Assembly: GCA_964604195.1 (NCBI GenBank)
Contig: CAZRXW010000008.1
Location: 1-42,850 of the forward strand
Direction of reading: 5' to 3'
Length of the DNA: 42,850 bases
Source: SSEF01 sp964604195
GTDB taxonomy: Bacteria; Patescibacteriota; Minisyncoccia; Moranbacterales; UBA1568
Of the stretch, positions 15,682 through 24,103 are shown piece after piece. The notes beneath the pieces were generated by a model. It was not told the DNA's origin. It saw only the letters and a list, made by a program, of their open reading frames with translations, and did no database searches. Numbering within the stretch: the stretch's first letter is position 1; each line of letters starts with the position of its first letter. The translations under genes and the position numbers were made by a program.

Positions 15682-17574
15682 CTAGCTCTTTTTGAAGTAT
15701 TCCTCAAGCCAGAGTTCGAGAGTAAGGAGGGCCCAAATTTGCGGGGAGTAGTTGATTTGGGTGGAGGTGTGGGTATGGAGGAGCTTCTGTATGGCTTCGG
15801 GACGGAAGAGTTTGCGTCTCACGAGTTCACCATGAAGCAGTTTGCCCTGACTGTACGTTTTGAGTTCATCTCGAAACCAGGCATCAATTGGTACCCCAAA
15901 GCCCATCTTGGGACGGAACAGGATTTCGTCCGGAATGATTCCACGGAGGGCTTCTTTGAGGATGTATTTTTTATTATTGAAACCTTTTAGCTTGAGGCTG
16001 AAGGGGATTTGGGCAGTGAGCTCGAGGAATTCATGATCAAGAAAAGGAGAGCGGCCCTCGAGGGAAACGGCCATGCTTGCGATGTCAACTTTGGTAAGGA
16101 GATCTTCGGGGAGGTAGGTAGCAAAATCGGCATATACGGCTTGTTCTGTTTTGTCATTCGCACCAGATTCAAGAAAGTGCTTCCCAATGAGATCGTACGT
16201 ATTTTTCCCCCTGATGTTTTTTCGGAAGCTGTCAGTGTAGAGCTCCTCTTTTTGCTCATTGGTGAAGTAGGAGGTAAATCCCATGTAACGTTCACGATAG
16301 TCAGTGGCAAGGCTTGTGGCAAGGCGATAGAGGCGATCAAAAAAAGTGGTGGGAAGTATACTTTTGATAAGACGGGTGATGGGAACTCCGATGATTTTGG
16401 CTAACCAAGAAAAATTCTCCAAGAAGAGAGAAGCTCGGAAAGCAGCATACCGGGTATAGCCAGCAAAGTTTTCATCGCCTCCGTCACCATTCAGGGCTAC
16501 GGTTACGTGTTCGCGGGTAAGTTTGGATACATAGTAGGTGGGGAGAGCGCTCGAGTCAGCAAAAGGCTCCTCATACTGACGAACCAGAAGCGGAAGGATA
16601 TCGATGGCGTCAGGCTCTACGATGAACTCGGTGTGGTCTGTCTTGAACTGGTCAGCAATTTTTCGAGCGTAAGGGAGTTCATTGTACTTTTCTTCCTGGA
16701 AGCCAATAGAAAAAGTTTTGATAGGTTTATCTGAATGCTTAGCCATCATAGCGACGACAGCGCTGGAATCAATTCCCCCCGAGAGGAAAGCTCCGAGCGG
16801 TACATCAGAGATCATACGAAGCCTGACTGACTCTTCTAGTTTTTCAAGGATACGTTTTTTCCACTCAGTCTCAGAAAGGGAAAGCTTTTTAGAATAATCA
16901 AGTTTCCAATAACGTTCTTTTTTGAGCGTTTTGGTTTTGAGATCGAGGATGAGGTAGTGAGCTGGTTCGAGCTTCTTGATACCAACAAAGCCAGTCAGTG
17001 GAGCTGGCACATACTGGAGGGTGAGATAGTGATGGATAGCTTCGTAGTCGATTTCTTTTTGGTATTCGGGCTGAGTGAGGATAGCCTTCAGTTCAGAAGC
17101 AAACAGAAAAATGTTCCCATCAAAGTAATATTTGAAAGGTTTCTTCCCTACTCGGTCACGGGCACAAAAAAGCACTTGTTCCCGTTCATCGTAAAGAGCC
17201 AAGGCAAACATGCCACGCAAATGGTCGAGGCATTTTTCCTTGTATTTATCATAGAGAGCCATGATAACCTCAGTGTCAGACTGAGACTGAAACGTATAGC
17301 CTTCTTTTTGAAGAGTTTCGCGTTTCTCTTGGAAGTTGTATATCTCACCGTTAAACACAATTTCATAACGATCGAGATAGCGCATCGGTTGGTGGCCGAG
17401 AGGCGAGAGATCTATGATGGAGAGGCGGCGATGGCCGAGGCCTATGTTCTGGTCAGGTGAGATATAGACGCCACTATCATCGGGGCCGCGATGCTTGATA
17501 GCAGTGCACATAGTCTCCACTGATTGGGGGGTAACGGGGGTAGAGAAAGAGATTTTTCCAGCAATACCACACAT
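15682..17574 (-). CDS. asnB: Asparagine synthetase (glutamine-hydrolysing)-like protein, copy 3
   Basis: A 630-residue AsnB homologue, clearly diverged from the island pair along its full length. All catalytic marks are present: Cys2, KHRGPDD, RRLSIIDLS, FNGEIYN (74-80), SDTE, SGGIDSS (265-271) and NGDGGDENFAGY, plus VDIASMAVSLEGRSPFLDHEF in the C-terminal half. Of the three it is the closest in character to a canonical exosortase-cluster/glycan-cluster AsnB. It may serve as the cell's asparagine synthetase or as a sugar-acid amidotransferase; position between a GT4 and a methyltransferase favours the latter (inference). It starts four bases after the GT4 stop, without a Shine-Dalgarno sequence. 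Its composition matches the flanking genome, not the AT-rich island. Confidence 0.92.
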   Translation of the reverse strand: MCGIAGKISFSTPVTPQSVETMCTAIKHRGPDDSGVYISPDQNIGLGHRRLSIIDLSPLGHQPMRYLDRYEIVFNGEIYNFQEKRETLQKEGYTFQSQSDTEVIMALYDKYKEKCLDHLRGMFALALYDEREQVLFCARDRVGKKPFKYYFDGNIFLFASELKAILTQPEYQKEIDYEAIHHYLTLQYVPAPLTGFVGIKKLEPAHYLILDLKTKTLKKERYWKLDYSKKLSLSETEWKKRILEKLEESVRLRMISDVPLGAFLSGGIDSSAVVAMMAKHSDKPIKTFSIGFQEEKYNELPYARKIADQFKTDHTEFIVEPDAIDILPLLVRQYEEPFADSSALPTYYVSKLTREHVTVALNGDGGDENFAGYTRYAAFRASLFLENFSWLAKIIGVPITRLIKSILPTTFFDRLYRLATSLATDYRERYMGFTSYFTNEQKEELYTDSFRKNIRGKNTYDLIGKHFLESGANDKTEQAVYADFATYLPEDLLTKVDIASMAVSLEGRSPFLDHEFLELTAQIPFSLKLKGFNNKKYILKEALRGIIPDEILFRPKMGFGVPIDAWFRDELKTYSQGKLLHGELVRRKLFRPEAIQKLLHTHTSTQINYSPQIWALLTLELWLEEYFKKS

Positions 17575-17578
17575 AGTT

Positions 17579-18730
17579 TTATGGGAGAAGTTTATGAAAA
17601 AGAGTCAGATACTCTTTGGTGGCATGGTGCCAATCAAATTTCTGTTCTACTCGGGCAAAGGCTCGCTCACCAAAAGATCGACGCAGGGCGGAGTCAGAGA
17701 GGAGAAGAGCGAGTTTCTCACCAAGCTCTTCTCTATTATGAGGGGGAATCAAGAACCCATCATCTTCGCCGGTAATGATCTCCTTGGTGCCACCCACATC
17801 GGTAGCGATAATAGCTTTATGGCAAAGAGCGGCTTCAATCACAGCGGTGGGGATGCCTTCAGTGTAGCTAGGATTCACAAAGATATCGAATGATTTAAGC
17901 AATGCTATGGCCTCAGCAAATGGTTTCTCACCAAAGAAAACTACGCTCCCGGAAAGATTCTTTTGAGTGATGAGCTTTTCCAATCGAGCCCGCTCTGGAC
18001 CGTCACCGACGAGAGCGCAGATGCTGGTATCAGTGTTTAATGTTGAAAAGGCTTCTAAGAGATCAGCGACACCTTTGCCATCTATGAGGCGGCCTATGAA
18101 ACCGATGACTATTTTCCCGGGAAAATGTGTAGAAAAGAATGAATGGGGAGCAATGTTCTGTATGGTATCTTTTTCTACCCCACGGTAGATAACTCTGCAG
18201 TCAGTACGCTGAGAAAGTTGTTTCACAAAATTAGCAGAAGCTTTTGAGTTGGCAATATTGAGATTGCTCTCTTGCAGGATGAAGGCCCCGATAGTGAGGT
18301 CGTAGAATTTACCAAGCAGCGTCTTGAAAGAACTATTGAAGCGAGCAAAATCTGATCCATGTTCGATGTGTACCCAGGGGATTGAAACCTTTCTGGCGTA
18401 TCGCCAGGCCATGAGTGAGGTAAAGAAAAAACGAGTACGAGACAAAACGAGCGAATGTTTTTTTTCCTGCAAACTTTTCCAAAGAGTCCAAAATTCTTTT
18501 TTCCAGAACTTCGGGAAAGGGTAGTTTGGAATAAGTTCAATTGCAGGAAAACGATAGACAATCACGTTTTCATACGGAGTTTCAATAGATGAGGAAGAAC
18601 TTGGAAGATGGGGAGTAAAGACAGTAATCCTGACCCCTTTGTTTGCGAGATTACGATTGAATTCATCGCTGTGGCTTTCAAGACCGCCAGTGTGCGGTGG
18701 ATAGTAAGGAGAAAAAACGAGCAATTTCAT
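17579..18730 (-). CDS. Family 4 glycosyltransferase (GT-B)
   Basis: A 383-residue GT4 enzyme. It begins MKLLVFSPYYPPHTGG followed by LESHSDEF, the classic N-terminal loop of this family. GFIGRLIDGKGVADLLEAF opens the donor domain, and NPSYTEGIPTAVIEAALCH holds the E-x7-E motif. An IEHGSDF segment in the first domain carries a histidine often involved in catalysis. It should add a hexose or similar sugar from a nucleotide donor. It lies 48 bases downstream of the large GT-C-like gene and four bases upstream of asnB-3 in the minus-strand run. Confidence 0.9.
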   Translation of the reverse strand: MKLLVFSPYYPPHTGGLESHSDEFNRNLANKGVRITVFTPHLPSSSSSIETPYENVIVYRFPAIELIPNYPFPKFWKKEFWTLWKSLQEKKHSLVLSRTRFFFTSLMAWRYARKVSIPWVHIEHGSDFARFNSSFKTLLGKFYDLTIGAFILQESNLNIANSKASANFVKQLSQRTDCRVIYRGVEKDTIQNIAPHSFFSTHFPGKIVIGFIGRLIDGKGVADLLEAFSTLNTDTSICALVGDGPERARLEKLITQKNLSGSVVFFGEKPFAEAIALLKSFDIFVNPSYTEGIPTAVIEAALCHKAIIATDVGGTKEIITGEDDGFLIPPHNREELGEKLALLLSDSALRRSFGERAFARVEQKFDWHHATKEYLTLFHKLLP

Positions 18731-18778
18731 GAATAAACATTCTTTATGGTTTTTTGGTAAAAAAGTGTCTGATGTTTC

Positions 18779-20950
18779 TTATTGTATCACTTTCCAAATA
18801 ACAATTTCGTTTTCTGGAAGACTGTATACTCTTTCAAAACGTTCTGGAAATTGATCAAAAATTAATTTCGTCTGGTCATTGATTTTTCTTTTTGTATAAG
18901 GGCGATTTGTATAAGGGTTTTTGGGACTTTCTTTTGAGTAATAAATATAGAGGGGTGGGTATTTTTCTAGTCCCAAGCGACCATTTTTTATGGAGTACTC
19001 ATCCAGAAATGATTGGATATGATAGATGACCTTTGGAAGTACCGTTTGAATAGATTCCATGTTGAGATCGATATTTAGATTTTCAAGGGAAGAAATTTCT
19101 TGATGTACCTCGTTTAATAAATCAGAATAGTTCTTCTGGTAGCGCTCGTCACGTGAAGGGATTTGGCTTAAGGATTTTTCAAAGACGCGAAGATCTGTAT
19201 AAAATGAAGGGTCATTGATATTAATAACTACACCAGCTTGAGCATGGAATCGGAGGAGATTTACGTTAGTCCCAGTGATAATAACTTTTTCTTTTGGGAG
19301 TGATCCACGTATCCATTCGGCTGAATTAATTTGATTAGCAGTGATGAGGTATTGTTTTACAGAGTTGATATAGAGAGCGGCACCGATATTGATCCCAATA
19401 GTAGTAAGTAAGATTAGGTAGGAAAAGAATTTTTTTTGAGATGTTTGAAGGAGATGATATCCAAAGGAAAAAATAAGTAAACAAGCAAAAAATCCTAGAG
19501 CTCGCTCGGGAAGAAGTGATACATTGAAGAATCGAGGAAAAAATTCAGCGAGACTAAAAAAGAGAAGGGTAGTAACTACGAAATAGAGGATGGTATTTTT
19601 TTTGAGCCAATCTGTAGCTTTCCATGTGTCCCGGGTAAGCTCTGATGAGAATAAAATGCGCCAAAGAAAGAAAGATAGTATTAGGGTGGCGAGCGGGCCA
19701 AAGTAGAAGGCGTAATATCGGATTACTCCCCAAGTATCTCCCCAGCCTACGGCATTGCCATCAATATTGATGTAGGTAGCAGGGAAGGCAAGATTGGGTT
19801 GAAGCTCAAAGATGATTCGAATAATTTTTTGAACCCAGACCGTAAGAAAGGAAATATAAGGGTTGATTATTCCAAATAAAAGAATACCAATAATTGCGAG
19901 GAGTGTGGTGGTAAGCCATTCGCGACGGATGAAGAAAGAAATTTTTTGATAGTGAGTAAAAAAGAGAATGCAAATCCAGGGAAGAAAAAGAAGGAGACCC
20001 ATTTCGTGGTAGAAAACTGAACCAACGAGAAGATAGCCACTAAGAAAATAAAAGAAGGACTGCTGAGAAAAAACTGCATACAGCATGCTGTAAAGAGCGA
20101 AGAGGATGAGAAGGTTGGCGATAGATTGAGGGAGGGACGAGGTAGAGTAAAGAAGGAAGGAGGCACTGGCAAAAGGGAGAAGATAAAGAAAAAGTGCTTC
20201 CCAAAGAGAACGAGCCCTACTTACTATGAGAGTAGCCGGCAAAAGAATACCGAGAAAAAGAAGTGGAATAACATACTTAAAAAAAGCATAGGCGTCTACC
20301 CCTGCTATTTCCACGAAAAAGTAACCGAAAGAAAAGAACAGTGGTCTATGGTTTTGAAGGGAGATCTGTGCTATGGTTTGAAATTTATTTTGAAATTGTT
20401 GAAGCCAATAGTACGGGTCAAGATCAGGAAGGGCGTAGTAGGCATTAGTAAGTTGAAAGACAAACATGCTCACGATGAGTATTGCTATGATTAGTGCTGG
20501 TATGAGATGGCTACTGATGTTTTCATAGCGATACTCTTCCCAAAAAAATGGGGAAAATTTTGTAGCGATAAACCAGGTGCTGGCAGCGATGGTATAGGGG
20601 ATAATAGGAAGCCATGAAGCGAATTGATTGCCAAGAAAACTTGTGAGAAGCGGAGGAACTATCAAAGCAACAGTCATGATAACGGTCAGTTTTTCAATAA
20701 GTGAAAAATTTTTCTTGCTGAGTTTTTCAATGAGAGCGGCAAGATTTTGTCCTGGGAGAAAAAAAATTACCCCCAAAGTAAGCAGTGAGGTAATGTGATG
20801 TCCAAACGGGTACTGGCCAATATCAAAAACGACACTGATGGTCAATGCTAAAAAGAGACAAGTATTAATCCAAAACAGGAGCCCAAAGCGATTGGGGACA
20901 ACACTATTCCTGAGGAGATTCTGACTGAGGGAGGTGAGAGATGCTTTCAT
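18779..20950 (-). CDS. Large polytopic membrane protein, putative GT-C glycosyltransferase
   Basis: A 723-residue protein. Residues about 25-530 hold a dozen or more hydrophobic segments, and the last 190 or so residues form a soluble, presumably extracytoplasmic domain ending FERVYSLPENEIVIWKV, a C-terminal style common in membrane glycosyltransferases. An outer loop carries PDLDPYYWL, resembling the acidic D-x-D/DPYY motif of oligosaccharyltransferase-type GT-C enzymes. It has no match I can name with certainty and could also be a Wzy-like polymerase. The ATG overlaps the DUF2304 gene by 47 bases, unusually long, but no later start fits the first membrane segment. Placement after a DPM-like GT2 and DUF2304 supports use of a polyprenyl-phosphate sugar. 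Confidence 0.6.
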   Translation of the reverse strand: MKASLTSLSQNLLRNSVVPNRFGLLFWINTCLFLALTISVVFDIGQYPFGHHITSLLTLGVIFFLPGQNLAALIEKLSKKNFSLIEKLTVIMTVALIVPPLLTSFLGNQFASWLPIIPYTIAASTWFIATKFSPFFWEEYRYENISSHLIPALIIAILIVSMFVFQLTNAYYALPDLDPYYWLQQFQNKFQTIAQISLQNHRPLFFSFGYFFVEIAGVDAYAFFKYVIPLLFLGILLPATLIVSRARSLWEALFLYLLPFASASFLLYSTSSLPQSIANLLILFALYSMLYAVFSQQSFFYFLSGYLLVGSVFYHEMGLLLFLPWICILFFTHYQKISFFIRREWLTTTLLAIIGILLFGIINPYISFLTVWVQKIIRIIFELQPNLAFPATYINIDGNAVGWGDTWGVIRYYAFYFGPLATLILSFFLWRILFSSELTRDTWKATDWLKKNTILYFVVTTLLFFSLAEFFPRFFNVSLLPERALGFFACLLIFSFGYHLLQTSQKKFFSYLILLTTIGINIGAALYINSVKQYLITANQINSAEWIRGSLPKEKVIITGTNVNLLRFHAQAGVVININDPSFYTDLRVFEKSLSQIPSRDERYQKNYSDLLNEVHQEISSLENLNIDLNMESIQTVLPKVIYHIQSFLDEYSIKNGRLGLEKYPPLYIYYSKESPKNPYTNRPYTKRKINDQTKLIFDQFPERFERVYSLPENEIVIWKVIQ

Positions 20951-21266
20951 TTCTAGTAAGAATAGTCATTTGTTGTTCGAGGCGTTCGATAGCGGAGAGG
21001 AGTTTGAAGATCATGAGGAAAACAAGAATAAAACCAGTAAGAATGACTGCATTCACGTTACCTTCGATACCAATAAGTGAGGCAAGAGTGTTGCTGAGTG
21101 ATGGAAAAACAACAACGATGGCCATACCGCCCCAGACAAACAATCTAGCGCCGAGTTTAAGGAAGGTCTGGCCGGATTGATGACGAATGAAGCGTTCGAT
21201 GCCTCCATAAATCATAAAGACAGCAATGAAGAGGATAATGATCTGATAAAACTTGAGCATCGGCAT
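20904..21266 (-). CDS. DUF2304 family membrane protein
   Basis: A 120-residue protein with three hydrophobic segments followed by a charged helix (SAIERLEQQMTILTRN) near the C-terminus, the usual shape of DUF2304. Genes of this family very often sit beside DPM-like family 2 glycosyltransferases, as here with the upstream neighbour 24 bases away. A role in anchoring or assisting that enzyme at the membrane is plausible but unproven. Its 3' end overlaps the GT-C-like gene by 47 bases. An alternative start at the third codon is equally possible. Confidence 0.78.
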   Translation of the reverse strand: MPMLKFYQIIILFIAVFMIYGGIERFIRHQSGQTFLKLGARLFVWGGMAIVVVFPSLSNTLASLIGIEGNVNAVILTGFILVFLMIFKLLSAIERLEQQMTILTRNESISHLPQSESPQE

Positions 21267-21290
21267 AAGATTATATGGTGGTTAAACGAT

Positions 21291-21977
21291 TTAGTGGACG
21301 AGTCGCCAGAGCATTCTCCCGAGCGTCTTGAAACCATTGATGAGGCTTTGGCGCTCAAGCTTCCCCATGGAGTATGCCGTGTAGCGTACTTCGATAGGAA
21401 TTTCGAGAAAAGAGAGGTTATGAAAGCGAATTTCTCGAATAACCTCACTTTCATAATCATAGCGATCAGACTTGGTATTGATAAGGTCAGCGGCTTTGCG
21501 AGAGTAGGCACGGAAGCCTGATTGGCTATCGGTAACCCAAAGTCCATAGAGACACCAGGTGAGTGTGTTACCAATTTTGTTGGCCAAAATTCTGTGCCAG
21601 GGCATACCTCGAGGATCAAGGAGGCGGGTACCAAGGATAACGTCAGCTTTCTCTTGGAGAATAGGATCTATAAGCTTAGCAATATCGTTTGGATTATGCT
21701 GGCCATCGCTATCCATAGTAACGATAATATCAGCCCCAAGGAGTTTGGCAGCTTCGATAGCGGTCTTAGTAGCAGCACCCTTACCTCGGTTGAGCCGATG
21801 CTTGAGAGCGACAACACCCGCTCTTTTAGCGACCGTAAATGTGTTGTCTCGACTACCATCATCAACAATCACTATATGGGAATAGCCAGCTGAGTTGATT
21901 TCTGCAATAACCTCTGAGAGAACAGGGGCTTCATTATAGGCTGGTAGAGCGATAATGATTTTGGGAGAGGAGGACAT
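21291..21977 (-). CDS. DPM-like family 2 glycosyltransferase (polyprenyl-phosphate sugar synthase)
   Basis: A 228-residue GT2 enzyme from this start. It begins with KIIIALPAYNEAPVLSEVI, then IVDDGSRDNTF, an HRLNRGKGAATKTAI segment and the metal-binding IIVTMDSDGQHNPNDI. DSQSGFRAYSRKA follows, typical of dolichol-phosphate mannosyltransferase-like proteins that load a sugar onto polyprenyl phosphate. There are no C-terminal membrane helices, so DUF2304 next door may provide membrane association. The open frame runs back to 22043, but that ATG lies inside a strong hairpin and the added residues are not part of the fold; 21977 is preferred, although it has no clear Shine-Dalgarno sequence. The product would feed GT-C enzymes in this window. 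Confidence 0.88.
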   Translation of the reverse strand: MSSSPKIIIALPAYNEAPVLSEVIAEINSAGYSHIVIVDDGSRDNTFTVAKRAGVVALKHRLNRGKGAATKTAIEAAKLLGADIIVTMDSDGQHNPNDIAKLIDPILQEKADVILGTRLLDPRGMPWHRILANKIGNTLTWCLYGLWVTDSQSGFRAYSRKAADLINTKSDRYDYESEVIREIRFHNLSFLEIPIEVRYTAYSMGKLERQSLINGFKTLGRMLWRLVH

Positions 21978-22031
21978 GGAGTTGATTGCGAGAAGGAAGA
22001 AGTCAATTTGAGAAAATTGCTTGAATAAAGC

Positions 22032-22061
22032 AAAATATGCCACTAGTGTAGCATATTTTTT
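22032..22061. terminator. Hairpin with flanking T and A runs, possible bidirectional terminator
   Basis: AAAATATGC (22032-22040) and GCATATTTT (22051-22059) form a perfect nine-base-pair stem around a ten-base loop that itself contains CACTAGTG. On the plus strand the right arm runs into a T6 tract (22056-22061). On the minus strand the arm ends in TTTT. It lies in the 112-base gap between the epimerase and the DPM-like GT2, where it could end or attenuate the epimerase transcript. Confidence 0.5.
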
Positions 22062-22089
22062 GGCTCTAAAAAAGAAGGGGGATCCGCTA

Positions 22090-23025
22090 CTATTCCTCTC
22101 GGAGTCTCGCTTTAAACCAGGTCACTGTAGCAGTGATACCTTCGGAAATATCAACTTCTGGTTTCCAGTTGAGGAGAGCTTCGGCTTTGCGGGTATCGAG
22201 AGCACTTCTCTTTACCTCGCCACTTTTGGCTGAGCCATAGGTAGCTTCAAAAACTTTGCCGAATTGCCAGTTTACTAAGCGGAAAATTTCATTCACATCA
22301 GTTTCTTTGCCGGTACCAATATGGAAAACGCCTTCCTCGATCTCGCTTTCGAGGGCAGCGATATTGGCTTTGACAACATCTCCAACATAGACATAGTCAC
22401 GAGTTTGGGCTCCATCACCATTGATTATCGGTGCTTTCCCATCTAGCATCAGGCTGGTAAAAATAGCAATTACCCCAGCTTCTCCATGAGGATTTTGTCG
22501 CGGTCCATAGACATTACCATAACGAAGGGCAATGTAAGGGAGGCCTCGTTCTCTATGGTAGAAGTCGAGATATTTCTCGATAGTAAGTTTAGCGAGCCCG
22601 TAGGGAGAGAGGGGGGTAGCTGATTCATCCTCATGGGCGGGGTAGTGAGCCTCGTCACCAAACATAGCCCCACCAGTTGAGGAAAAAATAAATTTCTTTA
22701 CCCCTGCTTTGGCGGCCATTTCGATGAGTCTCAAACTTCCGAGGATGTTGCACTCGGCATCAATAGTCGGATTTTCGACAGAGGCCCTTACATTGATTTG
22801 AGCAGCAAGATGGAAGATGGCCTCGGGTTCGACACGTTTAAAGACGCTCTCGAGCTTTTTTTGGCTTGTGACATCTCCCTTGATGAATTTGGCACGACGA
22901 TTGAGATTCTCCTCTTGGCCCGAAGAAAGATCATCGAGTACGGTTACTCGATGGCCTCGGTCGACCAGAGCATCTACAATGTGAGATCCAATGAAGCCAG
23001 CTCCACCAGTGACGAGTATGCGCAT
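22090..23025 (-). CDS. NAD-dependent epimerase/dehydratase, UDP-glucose 4-epimerase-like
   Basis: A 311-residue extended short-chain dehydrogenase. It has the NAD-binding GGAGFIGSH (7-15), the acidic DDLSS after strand 2 (31-35), a catalytic serine region SSTGGAMFG (115-123) and the YGLAK pair Tyr142/Lys146. The RYGNVYGPRQNP segment is typical of GalE-like and UDP-GlcNAc/UDP-hexuronate 4-epimerases. It probably makes a C4-epimerised UDP-sugar; exact specificity cannot be read. An earlier in-frame ATG at 23046 lies within the promoter -10 element, which fixes the start at 23025. It is the first gene after a near-consensus promoter and sits back to back with the Ugd operon. Confidence 0.88.
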   Translation of the reverse strand: MRILVTGGAGFIGSHIVDALVDRGHRVTVLDDLSSGQEENLNRRAKFIKGDVTSQKKLESVFKRVEPEAIFHLAAQINVRASVENPTIDAECNILGSLRLIEMAAKAGVKKFIFSSTGGAMFGDEAHYPAHEDESATPLSPYGLAKLTIEKYLDFYHRERGLPYIALRYGNVYGPRQNPHGEAGVIAIFTSLMLDGKAPIINGDGAQTRDYVYVGDVVKANIAALESEIEEGVFHIGTGKETDVNEIFRLVNWQFGKVFEATYGSAKSGEVKRSALDTRKAEALLNWKPEVDISEGITATVTWFKARLREE

Positions 23026-23045
23026 AGAATTTCTTGTTATGAGCA

Positions 23046-23074
23046 ATTGTACCCCAAAATTATATTTATGTCAA
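23046..23074 (-). promoter_or_regulatory. Near-consensus sigma-70 promoter for the epimerase gene
   Basis: On the minus strand TTGACA (23069-23074) and TACAAT (23046-23051) are separated by 17 bases, close to the ideal housekeeping promoter. Start near 23039 leaves a leader of about 14 bases to the ATG at 23025. A second TGTCAA on the plus strand at 23091-23096 and a palindrome AAAAGCTTTT at 23082-23091 lie just upstream and could bind a regulator. Confidence 0.7.
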
Positions 23075-23106
23075 CAATAAAAAAAGCTTTTGTCAAGCCG
23101 TAAAAC

Positions 23107-23135
23107 TTGTTGTTTTGGCTCTTTTTTCGTATAGT
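23107..23135 (+). promoter_or_regulatory. Sigma-70-like promoter for the GT2-Ugd operon, near-leaderless
   Basis: TTGTTG (23107-23112) and TATAGT (23130-23135) are 17 bases apart. The ATG of the GT2 gene is at 23144, only eight bases after the -10 element, so the transcript would begin at or within a base or two of the start codon. The divergent epimerase promoter lies about 33 bases away, so one regulator could control both. Confidence 0.6.
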
Positions 23136-23143
23136 AGCTGTAT

Positions 23144-24085
23144 ATGGAAACATTCTATCCCTATCTTTCAGTGGTCGTCCCTCTTTATAACGAGGCGGGT
23201 AATGTCGTTGAGCTGCATACTCGTATCAAGAGTGCTCTGGAGAGACTCGGTCGTCCCTACGAGATTATCTTTGTTGATGACGGTTCAAAAGACTCTACCT
23301 TGGTAGAAGCGGCTACCTGTAAACCTCTTAAGCTTATAGTCTTTCGGAAAAATTTTGGTCAGACAGCAGCTTTTGATGCTGGTATCAAGGCAGCTACCGG
23401 AGAAATTATTATTACCATGGATGGCGATCTTCAGAATGATCCCAATGATATTCCGCTTCTTCTTTCAAAGATGGATGAGGGATATGATGTGGTTTCTGGT
23501 TGGCGACACAAAAGGCAAGACCCCTGGAGTAAAAAGATTCCATCTCGCATTGCCAATCTTTTGCGTAAACTCCTTATTCAGGACAATATCCATGATTCTG
23601 GCTGTAGTCTCAAGGCGTACAAGCGAAGCTGCTTTAAGGACGTTGATCTTTTTGGTGAAATGCATCGTTTTATCCCAGCTATTTTGCAGCTCGAGGGGTA
23701 TCGTGTTGGTGAAGTAAAAGTATCGCATCACCCGAGAGTGCACGGCGTTACGAAGTACAATTGGAAGCGAGGCTTCAAGGGATTTGTTGATATGGTCTCT
23801 ATTTGGTTTTGGCGGAAATATTCTCATCGGCCACTTCATCTTTTTGGAGCGAGTGGCGTAATGCTTTCTTTGTCCGGAACGGGCATTTTGGTGTGGATGC
23901 TTATCGAAAAGCTTTATTATAATGAGTCGCTCTCGGAGCGTATCTGGCCACTTGTTGGTATCTTTTTTCTGTTGGTGGGTATTCAGCTCTTTATTTCTGG
24001 ACTCCTAGCTGATATCGCTGTGCGGAGTTATTATCAGAATCGGCACCGGATGAATTATTCCATTCGTGAGGTGCGGGAGCTTTAA
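23144..24085 (+). CDS. GtrB/ArnC-like membrane GT2 (polyprenyl-phosphate glycosyltransferase)
   Basis: A 313-residue enzyme. The catalytic domain starts LSVVVPLYNEAGNV, with IIFVDDGSKDST, the RKNFGQTAAFDAG segment and IIITMDGDLQNDPNDI (metal site), then DSGCSLKAYKR and HRFIPAI. Two hydrophobic segments follow at about residues 232-295, and the protein ends NRHRMNYSIREV, all characteristic of the GtrB/DPM group that makes polyprenyl-phosphate glucose or related donors. It acts at the cytoplasmic face, and the donor would then be used outside by GT-C transferases. It is first in a plus-strand operon with Ugd (18 bases downstream). There is essentially no leader and no Shine-Dalgarno sequence. 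Confidence 0.9.
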   Translation: METFYPYLSVVVPLYNEAGNVVELHTRIKSALERLGRPYEIIFVDDGSKDSTLVEAATCKPLKLIVFRKNFGQTAAFDAGIKAATGEIIITMDGDLQNDPNDIPLLLSKMDEGYDVVSGWRHKRQDPWSKKIPSRIANLLRKLLIQDNIHDSGCSLKAYKRSCFKDVDLFGEMHRFIPAILQLEGYRVGEVKVSHHPRVHGVTKYNWKRGFKGFVDMVSIWFWRKYSHRPLHLFGASGVMLSLSGTGILVWMLIEKLYYNESLSERIWPLVGIFFLLVGIQLFISGLLADIAVRSYYQNRHRMNYSIREVREL

Positions 24086-24103
24086 TCTTTTTCTGTAGCG
24101 GTT

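Noticed and set aside
21978..22043. Longer N-terminus of the DPM-like GT2 from 22043
   Set aside because: The ATG is within a strong hairpin and the extra residues lie outside the GT2 fold.
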